DNA of 64,000 nt, taken from assembly GCF_029867415.1 (NCBI RefSeq), contig NC_081180.1, positions 145,948,731 through 146,012,730 of the forward strand, given 5' to 3'. This document shows, one piece after another, positions 34,289-46,280 of this stretch. This DNA comes from Vicia villosa. Its lineage: Eukaryota; Streptophyta; Magnoliopsida; Fabales; Fabaceae. The notes beneath the pieces were generated by a model that saw only the letters and a program-made list of their open reading frames with translations, searched no databases and was not told the origin of the DNA. Both the position numbers and the translations under genes were made by a program. The number at the start of each line of letters is the position of its first letter. Within the stretch, counting starts at the first letter, position 1.

Positions 34289-37200
34289 ATGGAGAAGATG
34301 CCTTCAACAAAGTATGAGATTGAAAAGTTCACCGGAGTGAATGATTTCGGTCTGTGGCGCTTGAAGATGAAAGCTCTACTGGTTCAGCAGGGTTGTTTGG
34401 AAGCGTTGAAGGGAGAGGCAGCCATGAATGCAGAATTGACGGCAGCGGAGAAGACGAATATGATCGAGAAAGCACACAGCGCAATTTTGTTGAGCCTTGG
34501 TGATAAGGTTCTCCGGCAGGTATCAAAGGAGACGATATCATCAGGGTTATGGGTGAAACTTGAAAGTTTGTATATGACCAAATCGCTGGTAAATCGACTC
34601 TACCTGAAGCAAGCTTTGTATTCATTCAAGATGATTGAAGACAAAGTATTGGCTGAGCAGTTGGATATGTTCAACAAGTTGATTCTTGATCTTGAAAATA
34701 TTGATGTGAAGATCGATGATGAAGATCAAGCGTTGTTACTATTGTGTTCTTTGCCTCGATCACATGCTCACTTCAAAGAAACTCTCTTGTATGGAAGGGA
34801 GTCCCTGACGTTTGAAGAAGTTCAATCAGCCTTGTACTCTAAGGACTTGAATGAACGAAAGGAGCATAAACCTTCGACTGTTGGTGAAGGTTTAGCCGTT
34901 AAAGGAAAACTCTTACGAAAGAATGGTAAGTTCGACAAGAAGAAAGGCAAAAGCCAGTCGAAGTCTTACAGTGGCGAAGCATCTGGCATTCGATGCTACC
35001 ATTGTAAGAAGGAGGGTCACACAAGAAAGGTGTGCCCTGAACGCTTGAAATATCATGGAGGTAAGGATAATGGCAACGCTGCCATTGTTCAAGATGATTT
35101 CGAATCATCTGATGTTCTTGTGGTTTCAAGCAGTGACTCAAAGAAGGAGTGGATTATGGATTCAGGTTGCACTTGGCACATGACTCCAAACAAAGACTTG
35201 TTCGAGGAATTATGTGATCAAGATGGTGGATCAGTATTGCTGGGAAACAACAAGGCTTGCAAGATTGCAGGTGTTGGATCTGTGAGATTCAAGCTCCATG
35301 ATGAGTCAATAAGGTTGTTGACTGAAGTCAGGTATGTTCCTGATTTGAAGAGAAATCTGCTTTCTCTTGGTGAATTCGACAAGAAAGGATATGTTTTCCA
35401 AGGAGAGAAAAGTATCCTAAGAGTCATGAAGGGTTCGAAGGAAGTCTTGAGAGGCGTGAAGAAACAAGGCTTGTATACCCTTCAGGCTGAAGTTGTAAGT
35501 GGTTCGACAAATGTTGCATCCACGAAACCTTTGTCGAAAACAGAAATCTGGCACATGAGATTGGGCCATGTCAGTGAAAGGGGTCTGGTCGAATTAGGGA
35601 AACAAAATCTGCTTGGTGGAGACAAAGTCGAAGAGCTGAAGTTTTGTGAACCCTGTGTACTTGGAAAATGCTGATCTTTGGGGGCCTGCAAGGTGTCCAT
35701 CACATTCAGGAGCAAGGTATTTTCTATCCATAGTAGATGATTAATCCAGAAAATTATGGGTATTCATCCAGAAGACTAAGGATGAAACTTTTGAGAATTT
35801 CAAAAGTTGGAAGACTCTGGTTTAAAATCAGACTGGCAGAAAGGTCAAGAGGTTGAGAACCGACAATGGCCTTGAATTTTGCAATGAGGCATTCGACAGT
35901 TTTTGTGCTGCCTCTGGTATTGCAAGGCATAGAACTACTGCAGGTACTCCACAACAAAATGGTTTGGCTGAAAGGTTTAATCGAACTATTTTGGAGAGAG
36001 TCAGATGCATGTTGACTAGTGCGGGGTTAACAAAGGTGTTCTGGGCTGAGGCTGTTTCGACAGCAACATATCTGATAAACAGATGTCCTTCGACAGCGTT
36101 AGATATGAAGACACCTGAAGAAGTTTGGTCGGGACATCCACCAGATCTCGACAAACTGAGAGTATTTGGCTGCGTAGCCTATGCTCACATAAGGCAAGAC
36201 AAGGTCGAACCTAGAGCTCTGAAATGCATGTTCATGGGATACCCTGAAGGAGTCAAAACTTATAGGCTATGGTGCCTAGAGCCAGGTCACAGGAGGTGTA
36301 TCACCAGTCGAGATGTAGTTTTCAATGAAGCTGAAATGGCTTTTAAGAAAACTAATGATGTTGGTCGAAGTACAGAAACATCTGACGAAGAGCTGGAACA
36401 GGTAGAGATTCCTGTTGAGGTGGAGCATGTTGATGTTGAATTGCATATCCCAGATGAAGTCGAAGAAGAAGCAAAAGATGCTGAAGTTGAGGAAACTGAC
36501 GATGACTACCTATTGTCGAGAGATAGGTCGAGAAGTGTCATCAAGCCACCTCAGAGACTTGGATATGTAGATCTTATAGCTTATGCCTTAATCTCTGCAA
36601 GTGAGGTTCTAGACGAAGAACCTAGAGACTATAAGGAAGTTATGAGGAGTCGAAATAAGACTGAATGGGTGAAGGCCATGGATGATGAGATGAAATCTCT
36701 TCATGATAATCATACTTGGGAACTGATCAAGAAACCTGTTGGGGCAAGGTTAGTCAGCTGTAAATGGATTTTCAAAGTTAAGGAAGGAATTGAAGGAGTG
36801 ACGTCGAAAAGATACAAGGCAAGGTTAGTTGCAAGGGGTTTCACTCAGAAAGAAGGTGTCGACTTCAATGATGTGTTTTCTCCTGTTGTGAAGCATAGGT
36901 CCATTCGAATGTTGCTTGCCATGGTGGCACAGTTCGATCTTGAACTGGAACAGATGGATGTGAAGACTGCGTTCTTGTATGGTGATCTAGATGAAACGAT
37001 CCTGATGAGGCAACCTGAAGGGTATGTCGAAAAGGGGAAGGAAGATTATGTGTGCAAGTTAAAGAGATCTTTGTATGGGCTGAAACAATCTCCTCGACAG
37101 TGGAATAGGAGATTCGACAAGTTCATGGCACGCATAAGTTTCATTAGAAGTCAGTTCGACCACTGCGTTTACTTCAGATTTCGACCTGGTAATTCATTTG

Positions 37201-38198
37201 TTATTTTGTTGCTTTATGTGGATGATATTCTCATAGCAAGCAACAATGTTGAAGATGTGATGAGGGTGAAGGCTGAACTCAATAAGGAGTTCGATATGAA
37301 GGATCTGGGAGCTGCTTCCAGGATTCTTGGAATTGACATTCGAAGAGATAGAAAGAATTCGAAGTTATGTCTATCTCAAGAGGCATATCTACGGAAGATT
37401 CTTGAAAAGTTTGGTATGTCGAATTCGAAGCCAGTTGTGACTCCAACAAACCCTCAATTCAAGCTGAGTATTAATCAGTGTCCCAGTACTGATGTCGAAA
37501 GAGCCTATATGAATAGCATCCCATATGCTAATATAGTTGGTTCTTTGATGTATGCTATGGTCTGTACTAGACCCGACATAGCATACTCAGTAAGTCTTGT
37601 AAGCAGGTACATGGCGAATCCTGGAAAGGCTCACTGGCAAGCATTGAAGTGGATTTTAAGGTACATAAATGGGTCTCTGAATAGAGTCCTAATTTATGGT
37701 GGAGCCTTGGGTGAAGATAGTAAAGCAGCAATAGAAGGATATGTCGACTCTGATTATGCAGGTTGTATGGATTCTAGAAAGTCTATTTCTGGATATGTTT
37801 TCACTATGTCTGGCACAGCAATTAGTTGGAAAGCAACTCTTCAGAAGGTTGTTGCTCTATCAACCACTGAAGCGGAATATATTGCTCTCACTGAAGCTGT
37901 GAAAGAAGCATTGTGGCTTGAAGGCTTTGCGAAGGAGCTGAAACTTCAAGGTCGAGGTATCACTGTTAAATGTGATAGTCAAAGTGCAATACACCTGTCA
38001 AAGAATTCAGCCTATCATGAGCGAACTAAGCACATTGATGTGAGGCTGCATTTCGTCAGAGGAGTAATCGAGCGTGGAGAAGTCCAAGTGCTGAAGGTTT
38101 CGACTGAAGACAATGCTGCTGATATGATCACCAAGACATTGCCGAGTTGCAAGTTTTTCCACTGTATGCAGTTGATAAAGCTGCGTGAAGAAAGCTAG
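34289..38198 (+). pseudogene. Tnt1-like gag-pol with integrase deletion and nonsense codons
   Basis: The first open part (34289-35674) holds gag (EIEKFTGVNDFGLWRLKMKA), a zinc knuckle CYHCKKEGHTRKVC, protease with WIMDSGCTWHMTP and the pre-integrase domain (IWHMRLGHVSERGLVELG), ending CEPCVLGKC and a stop. There most of the linker to the integrase core is missing and a frame change has occurred. The next stretch (DLWGPARCPSH, FLSIVDD) has stops near 35742 and 35823. From 35853 the frame is open to 38198: RTDNGLEF, TPQQNGLAERFNRTI, RT with CKWIFKVKEGIEG and LLYVDDILIAS, and RNase H (YVDSDYAGCMDSRKS, KHIDVRLHFVRGVIERGE). The ATG at 34289 is preferred to the GTG two codons earlier. Confidence 0.93.
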
Positions 38199-38240
38199 TC
38201 TGTTCCTTGACGTTGTAGAGTTAGGTCCAAGGTGGAGATT

Positions 38241-38731
38241 TGTGAGATATTGGATCGAACTCTAGTATTGTCGAAGGGTAGCTTCTTGGTTCGACAGTTC
38301 GACAGAGTTAAGCATGAAGTCAAAGGATTGTTCACATGCTGGTGTCGAAGTGTGCATGTTGTAGTCGAAGATGGGTCTAGCATGCAGATGTCGAAGATGC
38401 TAGGGTTGTTAGCATGTTAAATTAGGTTTTAGTGTTTAAACCCTAATTTGTTAAGTTAGCTTGTTTATTAAGTTGGCTTGTGTAATGGGCCTTACTGAAG
38501 AAGCCCATTAGTTAGTATGTTAGGTCTTATTATAAATAGCATACTAGTCTCTCATCATTGCTAAGCTGCAAATCCTAATTTAGGGTGAGAGAGGTTATTT
38601 GTTATTCTTGTAAACTTGTAATCTTGTTCTAAGAGAAAGTGAAAGAATAGCAGTTATAACCAATTCTTGTGTTCTTCTTATCCTCTCTAATTCCCTATTA
38701 TACTTTGTTATTGGTATCGGTTTTCACAACA
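38241..38731 (+). repeat. 3' LTR of the Tnt1-like element
   Basis: 491 bp, matching the 5' LTR except for about three transitions: in AAGGATTrTTC, in GTGCATGyTGTAG, and in CTTATCCTyTCTAA. Confidence 0.95.
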
Positions 38732-38736
38732 GAACA

Positions 38737-39785
38737 TTTCTATTTCGTAGCAAACTTAAAATTCATAATTTATTACTTTCTCAAATACTCATGTTTCAGA
38801 GCTTCTCACATTTAAAGGCTGGGTTGAAATTGCTACAAATTTCTAAAATTTTCTTAGATATAATGTGTATGAAAATATTAAAAGAAGTTATAACTATTAT
38901 GCTACTAATCAATCATGACACATCTAAAAAGAAATAAAATGATTTAGAAACATTCACCACTATTAAGAGGTTGGTGACTTATGCCTATAAATAACTAATT
39001 AATACGAACTTTGTAATAAATCATAAAAAAAAAATCAATGTCATTTTCTTATGTAAGCTTTAAACTTCAGTCTCTATTCCAATATAACAATAACACACGG
39101 TTCCTATAGTCTTCTTTCTAAACTATCTTATATAAACTATTCAAATACCAACACTGACATCAGAGTAACATCTCGACCCGGTCATATCCAATGGGTGTAG
39201 TTATATTATCTATCTACTATCTTCTATGAAATATAAGTACTTCTAATATGGTGAAGTACCGATAACGGGCACACGTACCGTACTTTTGGTACTTCATTTT
39301 TTTTCCATTATTCGATTTCGAGTGAAATTTATTGTTTTTTTAAATATCAATATATATATTTATGTATTTTAATTTCTTTGTTATTGTATCTTATTATTAT
39401 TTTTTATTTTCTTAACCTTTTGTAGTCTTTCATAGTGATGTTTTGTTGTGAATCTAAAAATTTGGATTTCTACTCATACCTTTTATATAATAAAAAACTC
39501 TTATTTTTGTATCAACGTACTCGTACCTTGAATTTTATAAAAATGGCATATTCCGTACCAGTATCCGCAGCAGGTACCGTATTTGTATCTATGCATCATA
39601 GCCTATCTACTATTCTAAAATCTTCCGAACTTCTTCTAAAACTTTCCTTTCTACTATTAACCCGCTCCAATAATTTTTCTAAGCTTTGAATAACACACTC
39701 AATCATCATTTATTTCTGTCCCTATTTTAAAACGTGAAAACTAAAATTTCTAGCGGGTTAAAATTGAGACTTTTTTTTCATCTCA
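38737..39785. other. Intergenic, no supported gene
   Basis: AT-rich. 39240-39600 contains GTACCGTACTTTTGGTACTTC and a later GTACCTTGAATTTT...GTACCAGTATCC, suggesting a decayed inverted-repeat element, but termini cannot be placed. Confidence 0.4.
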
Positions 39786-39789
39786 AGAT

Positions 39790-41945
39790 TTATTGGGCAT
39801 AACAGAAGAAGGCTTTATCGCTCCCGTAGATACTCTAGCTCTTAATGCGGCTCAAGAAAAAGAGTTGAAGAAAACTAAACACAAAAATTCAAAGGCGTTG
39901 TTCACTTTGCAACAAGCAGTGACTGATGCAATTTTTCCAAAAATTATAGGAGATAAGACTGCCAAAGAAGCGTGGAACATGTTGCAGAAGGAGTTTCAAG
40001 GAAGCAACAAAGTGCATGCCATTAAACTTCAATCTCTAAGAGATTTTGAACTATTGTAGTTGAAGGAGTTTTAGACAATTAAAGATTACTATTCTAAAGT
40101 TAAAGAAATAATTAACCATGTGAGAGATTTTAGGGAGGATATATTTGACAAGAAAATTGTTGAGAAAATTCAAATTACTATCCCTCCAAAGTTTGACTCA
40201 ATCGTGACAATGATTGAGGAAACCAAATATTTGTCCATTCTATTAGGAACTAGTGGGTTTTCTTGAAGCATATGAGAAAAGACTATATAGACATAAAGAA
40301 GATACACTTGAAAATGCCTTTCACTCAAAGTTTAAATTTCAGCCCAAGAAAATTGAGGAAAGAAAAATTATGGAGAGAGAAGTTTCTAAAAATTTCCTCA
40401 AGAATAAACAAGATAAAAATCATCCATGCAATATCTACAAAAGATTAGGTCATGCAGAGAAATATTGTTGGTACCATAATATGCCTCAATGCAACCATTG
40501 CAAGAAGTTCAAGCACATAGAGAAAAATTGTCGCAACAAAAATAGGCATCAAACTAATATCGCATGATTAAGAATAATGTACATTTTATGCCACCCAAGA
40601 CTTAATCAAAGAAAAAGGAGGAAGTTATTACTTAGATAGTGGCTGCAACAATCACATGACCAAGGATGAGACTATTTCAAAAGCATGGACGAGTCTGTCA
40701 AAGTCAAAGTTTGATTGGGAAATGACAGTGTGGTAGAATCAAAAGGCAAAGGCACTATCATGGTGGAGACAAATAAAAATATGTGACTCATCCATGATGT
40801 CTTAGTAGTTCCCATCCTAAAAGAAAATCTTATAAACATTAGACAAATAATTGAGAGAGGCTACACACTTCACTTTGAATGAGATGTATGCAACATTTTC
40901 GACAAATATAAAATAAACGGGCTGAGATAGCCCAAGTGAAGATGAAGAAGAGCAATAGAAGCTTCCTGTTAAATTTGAAATATGCAAGTAACATTGCCAT
41001 AAAGGTACAAGTTGATAACTCATGGCTTTAACATCGAAGATTTAGCCACTTTAACACACATTCCTTGAAGTTCCTGGAAAAGATATCATTGGGGTTAAGT
41101 GGGTCTATAAGTAAAATCCCAACTCATATGACACCATACAATAACACGAGGCGAGACTAGTAACTAAGGGTTACTCGCACCAACCCGGGATTGACTACAA
41201 TGAGACATTTGCACCAGTAGATCGCCTTGATACCATAAGAGCTCTAATAGCTCTTGCGCACAAAAAGGATGGAATATCCATCAACTATATGTCAAATATG
41301 CCTTTCTCGATGGCGTACTAAAAGAAGAGATCTATGTGGAGCATCCACAAGGATTCGTTTTTGAAGGTGGAGAAAGCAAAGTGTTTAGACTAAGAAAAAC
41401 ACTATGTGGCCTAAAGCAAGCACCTCGAGCATGATATGGCAAAATCGATTAATATTTCATGGATCAAGGATACAAGGGAGACAACAATGAGCCTACAATA
41501 TAAATCAAGTCGCAAGGTCAATCAAGTCGCAAGGTCAGTACTAGGGGTGGCAAAACGGGCCCGGCCTATGGGGAAAGCCCGTTTTACCCGCACTTTTTCG
41601 CGGGGCGGGGAGAAGTTTTAGGTCCGCTCCCTTTAGTGTGCCCGCCCCGCCCCATTTTTTGCGGGCTTTTGCGGGCATGGGTTTTTTCATTCAATTTTAC
41701 TATTTTTAGGCCTAAAAGGTTCAATGCCCGCAGGCTTTCCCCGCCCCGCCCTCACTTTTTTGCAGGGCGGGACAGAATTTTAGACCCGCACTCTCTAATA
41801 TGCCCGCCCTGCCCCGCACCATTTTTTCGCGGGCTTTTGCGGGGCGGGCATGCCCGTTTGTCATCCCTAATGAGTACACTCTCTTATTCTCTCTAAATGT
41901 AGATGATCTTATCTACCCAGGACACAATATTAAGGATTAAAAATT
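39790..41945 (+). pseudogene. Decayed copia gag-pol remnant
   Basis: The gag UBN2-type region (DAIFPKIIGDKTAKEAWNML) is at 39793-40059. Two zinc-knuckle-like motifs follow (CNIYKRLGHAEKYC at about 40425; CNHCKKFKHIEKNC at about 40490). A protease remnant YYLDSGCNNHMTKDE lies at about 40632. Integrase is almost entirely lost. RT pieces follow with [23 protein letters not shown] and [13 protein letters not shown] (41085-41260), and LNVDDLIY (about 41900). A hAT MITE (41542-41869) sits between the last two RT blocks. Many stops; no LTRs recognised. Confidence 0.8.
41542..41869. mobile_element. hAT-like MITE, 328 bp, inserted in the copia RT
   Basis: The left end TAGGGGTGGCAAAACGGGC and the complement of the right end (TAGGGATGACAAACGGGC) are inverted repeats. 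Flanks GTCAGTAC (41534-41541) and ATGAGTAC (41870-41877) agree at 6 of 8 positions, an aged 8-bp hAT duplication. The interior is very GC-rich with repeated GCGGGCTTTTGCGGG and CCCGCCCCGCC. A truncated relative lies at 16279. Confidence 0.8.
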
Positions 41946-42517
41946 TTATAAGTAAAAAAATTGAAAAATACTTTCCTTAAGAGTACTTTAAAATATTTTA
42001 AAAAAAAATACAAAAATGTTTTTTATATATGAAATTACATGTGTTCGGTAAAAACTATTGAAATTGAAAACCCTAAATACTTTTTGTTGAATGTTAGGGT
42101 TTGACCGGTTTGTGATTGCGAGGACCCGTCACTAATCAAGAATCCGAATTCCAATTTCAAAACCATCAACGAAGAAGAACAGAACCTCTGTCTCTGCTTT
42201 ATTGGTATTCTCTTCATCTTTCCACCTTTATATTCTTTCTTTCCTTTTTCCCCAAAATTCATGACGGCTTATTCCCCTAATCTTACTGCACGCGCAGGTT
42301 TTTACTTGTTTGTTTTTCTCAACAGTTTCTGAATTTTTTTAATGGGTCTTTGTTTTTGTACTCAGATTTGAAATAAAGTATTGTTCTTTCACTGAACTGC
42401 TTACTGTTTGTTTGTGGAGTAGAATATTAATGGTTGTTATCATTTTTGGAGATTTGATTTGCATTTTAATTACAGTGTTTATGTGTTAACAGGGTTTTAT
42501 TTTCATGTACTAATACC

Positions 42518-44641
42518 ATGAAGAGGACACTGCCATGGAGTGATGATGATGAAGGTGATGACTCATCGAATGATGAGTCGTCATCTTTACATTCAGATTC
42601 TGAAGGTGATAGTCAAACTGGAGGGAAAAAATCCAAAGGTAAATAATATCTTGTAAGTGTAACATTTAGCAAGTTTTTTGACAATTCATTCATGTGTGAT
42701 CTATGAAGCATTGGCACATACACTAGACATGACACTGACACTTAGTCGGTATTGTGTCGGTGCTATAAAGTGTGCGATATGTGCAAATAGTATATGGACA
42801 AATGTACTCACTTGAATCTAGGATGTGCATGGGTTCTTAATGTGATTATGCCCCAACACATTTGTCATGCATCCAAGCTATGAAACTTGGTGTTGCTAGC
42901 TAGTTTCTTCACTTGTTGATTTGGATATTTCTGATCATATTATTGATAAAGGTAAATTGGGCTTGATCTAAGGGTAGATAATTTTATAACTTGATAAAAT
43001 GACAATGATGAACCAGTCTAATTGTGTTGCAATTACATTGATCATGTTGTGTCTGGCATTTAATATGATAGAATAGAAGTTCTTCTGACTAAAGCAGGAT
43101 AGTTATTGATGAATAATAAGAGAAATTGCACAATGTGATGATACCGTGCGATGGGATCGTGGAAGAGATTCCTTGTTATTGGTATTCAGTGATTGCTGTT
43201 TTTTATCTAGAGCTTCAGTCAGGGCAATGCAATATAATATGGTTTCCTTACCCTGCTATACAGCTGTTGTAGACAGATAATATCTTAAATAAGATTATGT
43301 AGGATTGACTGATTCGAATATACCATCAATCTAGGTTGTTAATCTCAGATAGCGGCGCGTAACGCCGAACCTCCCAAATGCTATAGCGGGATGACCGCTA
43401 TTGTGAGCTTTTAAAAATCAAGGTAAATACTTAATATGAAAACATAAATACTAAAATAGGTTCCAAACAACATACATAAATACTAAAAATAGGTTCCAAC
43501 AACATACATAATGACTTAAAGACAAAAGTCGCAACATACATAAACCAAAGTTGCAACATAGATAAACCAAACATAATGACTCAAATTAGGAATGTACTTA
43601 AAATGACTAAATCAAATTCTAAATGTAAACAAAATGACTAAATCACATCAATCTCAGAGAACGACGGCTAATTTAAGTGAAGAGAGAGAATGTAAATGAC
43701 CTAATGTCTCACTTTTAGCTTTTATATTTGTGAAATAAAAGGGAAAAAATACAAATTTTTCCTTAAAAGAATTCAAAATTGCAGTATTGACCTCATCTTC
43801 ACAATAGCGGTTTGTAAAGCGCTATTGCGCCGCTATTTCACCGCTACGCTTCCACAAATCGCGGCCGCTATTTCCGCTATTTCATATAGCGGTTAGCAGC
43901 CAAAAAGCGTCGCGGCGAGGTTGTCTACCGCTACGCTACACCGCTATAGCGCGCTATTGACAACCTAACCATCAATTATGCTTATAATCGTTCTTTTTAT
44001 CTTCACAGAAATTCTTTCAAGAGTTTCTTCAGCAACTAAAGTAGATATTTCTCAGAAAATATAAATTTGAATATCAGGGTTTCTTTATTCTGTCTTTGTT
44101 TGTCCATATTGCGCTACTTAAATTGTGTTCTGAAATCCATAATATGATAGCTTCGTGCTTTATTGTTTGTAAACTTTTGACATCTTGACAATTCTCACTA
44201 ATATCACTTCCTTATGGTTGCATATTCACTTGTTTAATGAACATTGTGTCTATAGGTAAACCTACGAAGAAGAAAGGTGCTCCAATTGACTTTGAAGCTC
44301 TCAAGCGATACGGGTATAAAGGCGGGCCTTCTGTCTTAAGGGTACCTCCACCCAAAGAAGGTGACACAAAGCAAGATTGGTCTTGGTCCAGTGGAAAAGA
44401 AAAGCGTGTCGTCAAGGAAGTTGAAGAAACATATGAAGAGCGGAAGAAAACAAGAGAGGCTCTTTCTGTAGGAGAGCAGCTGCCAACTGTTCTGACTAGG
44501 AATGAAAAGAAGAATCTTTCCTTTTCACAGAAGGAAAAGAGGAAAAGGGAGCTTGGTCAAGCAAGCAGGGGGAAGAATTATGTTGAAGAAGAGAAAAGGC
44601 AGTTGAGGGAGAATGGAGTATATTCCGGTTTTGATGCTTGA
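42518..44641 (+). CDS. Conserved hypothetical nuclear-type protein, two coding exons, 168 aa
   Basis: Exon 1 is 42518-42638 and exon 2 is 44256-44641, joined by a 1617-bp GT-AG intron (AAAG/GTAAAT...TATAG/GTAAAC). The splice gives 507 bp, 168 residues. The protein starts MKRTLPWSDDDEGDDSSNDE, an acidic serine-rich N-terminus of about 40 residues. A basic hinge (GKPTKKKG) follows, then ALKRYGYKGGPSVLRVPPPK, WSWSSGKEKR and a charged helical tail ending NYVEEEKRQLRENGVYSGFD. There is no signal peptide or membrane segment; the basic clusters suggest a nuclear protein (inference). A TAACAG acceptor just before the start and a possible CGCGCAG/GTTTTT donor at about 42296 imply a non-coding first exon near 42100-42295. 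I do not recognise a named family. The intron carries a Mutator-type MITE. Confidence 0.8.
43332..43967. mobile_element. Mutator-like MITE, 636 bp, in the intron
   Basis: ACCATCAAT occurs at 43322-43330 and 43968-43976, a 9-bp target duplication (ten bases with one mismatch if 43331 is included). The left end TAGGTTGTTAATCTCAGATA and the complement of the right end TAGGTTGTCAATAGCGC are inverted repeats. Both ends are filled with GCGCTAT, ATAGCGG and CCGCTA motifs, and the middle is AT-rich without an ORF. The 9-bp duplication fits a Mutator-type element. Confidence 0.82.
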
Positions 44642-45037
44642 TATGCTGAGGCTAGAATCTACTGCATCTTGTATAAAGGTTACTATGATACTGTCCAGGG
44701 TCATTTTGTACTGTAATGATTTGGTTTAGCTCATGTCTCTACTATAATCTCATGGTAAGGCGAAACCATTTTAGATGATAAATGACTGAGGCTGGTACCC
44801 CTTTTAAGGATAGCCAAAATTGAACATCACAACATTTTCGTTCACAGCTTGATCTCTCATGACTATGGTTTACTCCTCTCATGTCTTTTGGAAGTTTTAA
44901 TTAGAATAAACGACATGGAGTAACATTTAAAAAATAATGGTGTGATAAAAAATAATTCTGAAATTGATTTCTTAAAAATGACTTGATTGCAGAATGATTT
45001 GTTTGGGTATGTACGTTAAACATAAGTTGAACAGTAA
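44642..45037. other. 3' flank of the 168-aa gene
   Basis: Probable 3' UTR and downstream DNA; no further coding sequence. Confidence 0.5.
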
Positions 45038-45147
45038 AGTTGAACTGTTGAACTAAATCGTCAATGAACTTTAACTTCCAATTGCACTGGCTAGTTGAAC
45101 TGTTGAACTAAATCGTCAATGAACTTTAACTTCCAATTGCACTGGCT
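45038..45147. repeat. Perfect tandem duplication, 55-bp unit
   Basis: AGTTGAACTGTTGAACTAAA...TTGCACTGGCT occurs twice head-to-tail (45038-45092 and 45093-45147) with no difference seen. It is recent by its identity. Confidence 0.95.
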
Positions 45148-45149
45148 TA

Positions 45150-45838
45150 GTTTTTGGGACTTGAATGGGTGTCCCCACAAACGTTTTTATTTGATAAGTT
45201 TCTCAGTCACCCACTTTACTACACAAGGCTACAAAACCATGTTTGTCCTTCTTACACACTACTCTAACCCTGTAGCCCTCATTCTTGACAAATGTTATCT
45301 TTCTTTATCTTTCTTCCATTTAACACTGACCACTCCCTAATTGCATCTTTAAATTCAGACAGAGATTTGAATTCCATACCTAATTTGGAAACAAAACATT
45401 CATTTTGGAATCCTTTTTTATAGGTGACATCTTCTTAGGATCCTTGGATGCCATAATCTTGAACTTTAATGATTTACCATTTACCTCAACCTTATTCCCA
45501 ATAACAGGTATTTCTACTTCCACTCGCTCAAATTGTTCATCTTCTACCTCACATGCTCTTTCTTCTTCAGTGTCATCAAATCTTATGTCATCATCATCAG
45601 TACTGTCATCTTCACTGCAATCATTAACAACATGGGTAAACCCTTCGTCCACTTGAGGAATCTTCCTAGCCTAAAGTCATCGTAACCTCAATCTTTGATC
45701 AAACTGACAGCTTCAAAAAAAACTCCACTTATCAGAGTCTTGACCTTCAACAATGGTTTCACTCCCTCCTCTGTAAAACCTGTGATTTTCATGCACAAAG
45801 TTTCCTCCATGATGAAAGGTTACACTGAAATACTCCAT
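45150..45838 (-). pseudogene. Mutator-like element remnant, copy A (N-terminal and MuDR parts)
   Basis: The minus strand opens MEYFSVTFHHGGNFVHENHR (45838), resembling the PB1-like leader of plant MULE proteins. A frameshift occurs in an A run near 45715-45721 (KWSFF to EAVSLIKDWGYDDF), followed by an acidic region and VEVNGKSLKFKIMASKDPKK. It is cut at MNVLFPN by a stop. Downstream (45360-45150) traces of the MuDR domain remain. Compared with copy B it lacks about 60 codons between KMNV and EFKSLSEF. Confidence 0.65.
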
Positions 45839-46280
45839 TTCTGCAAATACACAGTAACCCATCAATGGAATATCTAACAATACTAGTTCAATGACATTTT
45901 TGCAAATAACCATAAAAATCGTACCTTTTTGAAGAAATGCCTGCTGATCCTTGCAAGGAGAACACTTACGAAGTTGAAGAAGATGATGAATATCACGCAC
46001 AGTTGAGAAATCAGATAGGTAGGGTTTGAAATGAGTATTGTGAAATGTTCCAAATTAGCTGAACTATTATCCCTATATAACAGGTGGCGAAAAAGCTATT
46101 TTTTTCCTTGTATTAATATCATATAAATCCTTTAGGTCGTCCTTTTCCTTTCTTTTCATACTTGAATGGTTATATGAATGCATGTGACTAGGGTAGTAAA
46201 TGTAAAGCTGAAGATGTTAACTTTATTTAAAATTTCGTTACTCAAATAAAGCATCAATCAAAATTAGACAATTTCATTTT

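Larger units (their letters stand above)
33782..38731 (+). mobile_element. Young Tnt1/Tork-like copia retrotransposon, 4950 bp
   Basis: The 491-bp LTRs at 33782-34272 and 38241-38731 start TGTGAGATATTGG and end TCACAACA. They differ at three positions by eye. The element is flanked by GAACA at 33777-33781 and 38732-38736, a 5-bp target duplication. A purine tract AAGGTGGAGATT (38229-38240) abuts the 3' LTR. The sequence after the 5' LTR (TTGGTGCGGTGAGC) is not the usual initiator-Met primer site. Protease precedes integrase and RT, so it is copia. An internal deletion in integrase and two nonsense codons make it non-autonomous despite its youth. Confidence 0.93.

Noticed and set aside
45405..45656. 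Serine-rich + strand ORFs here and at 46737
   Set aside because: They are antisense to the acidic regions of the Mutator-like remnants.
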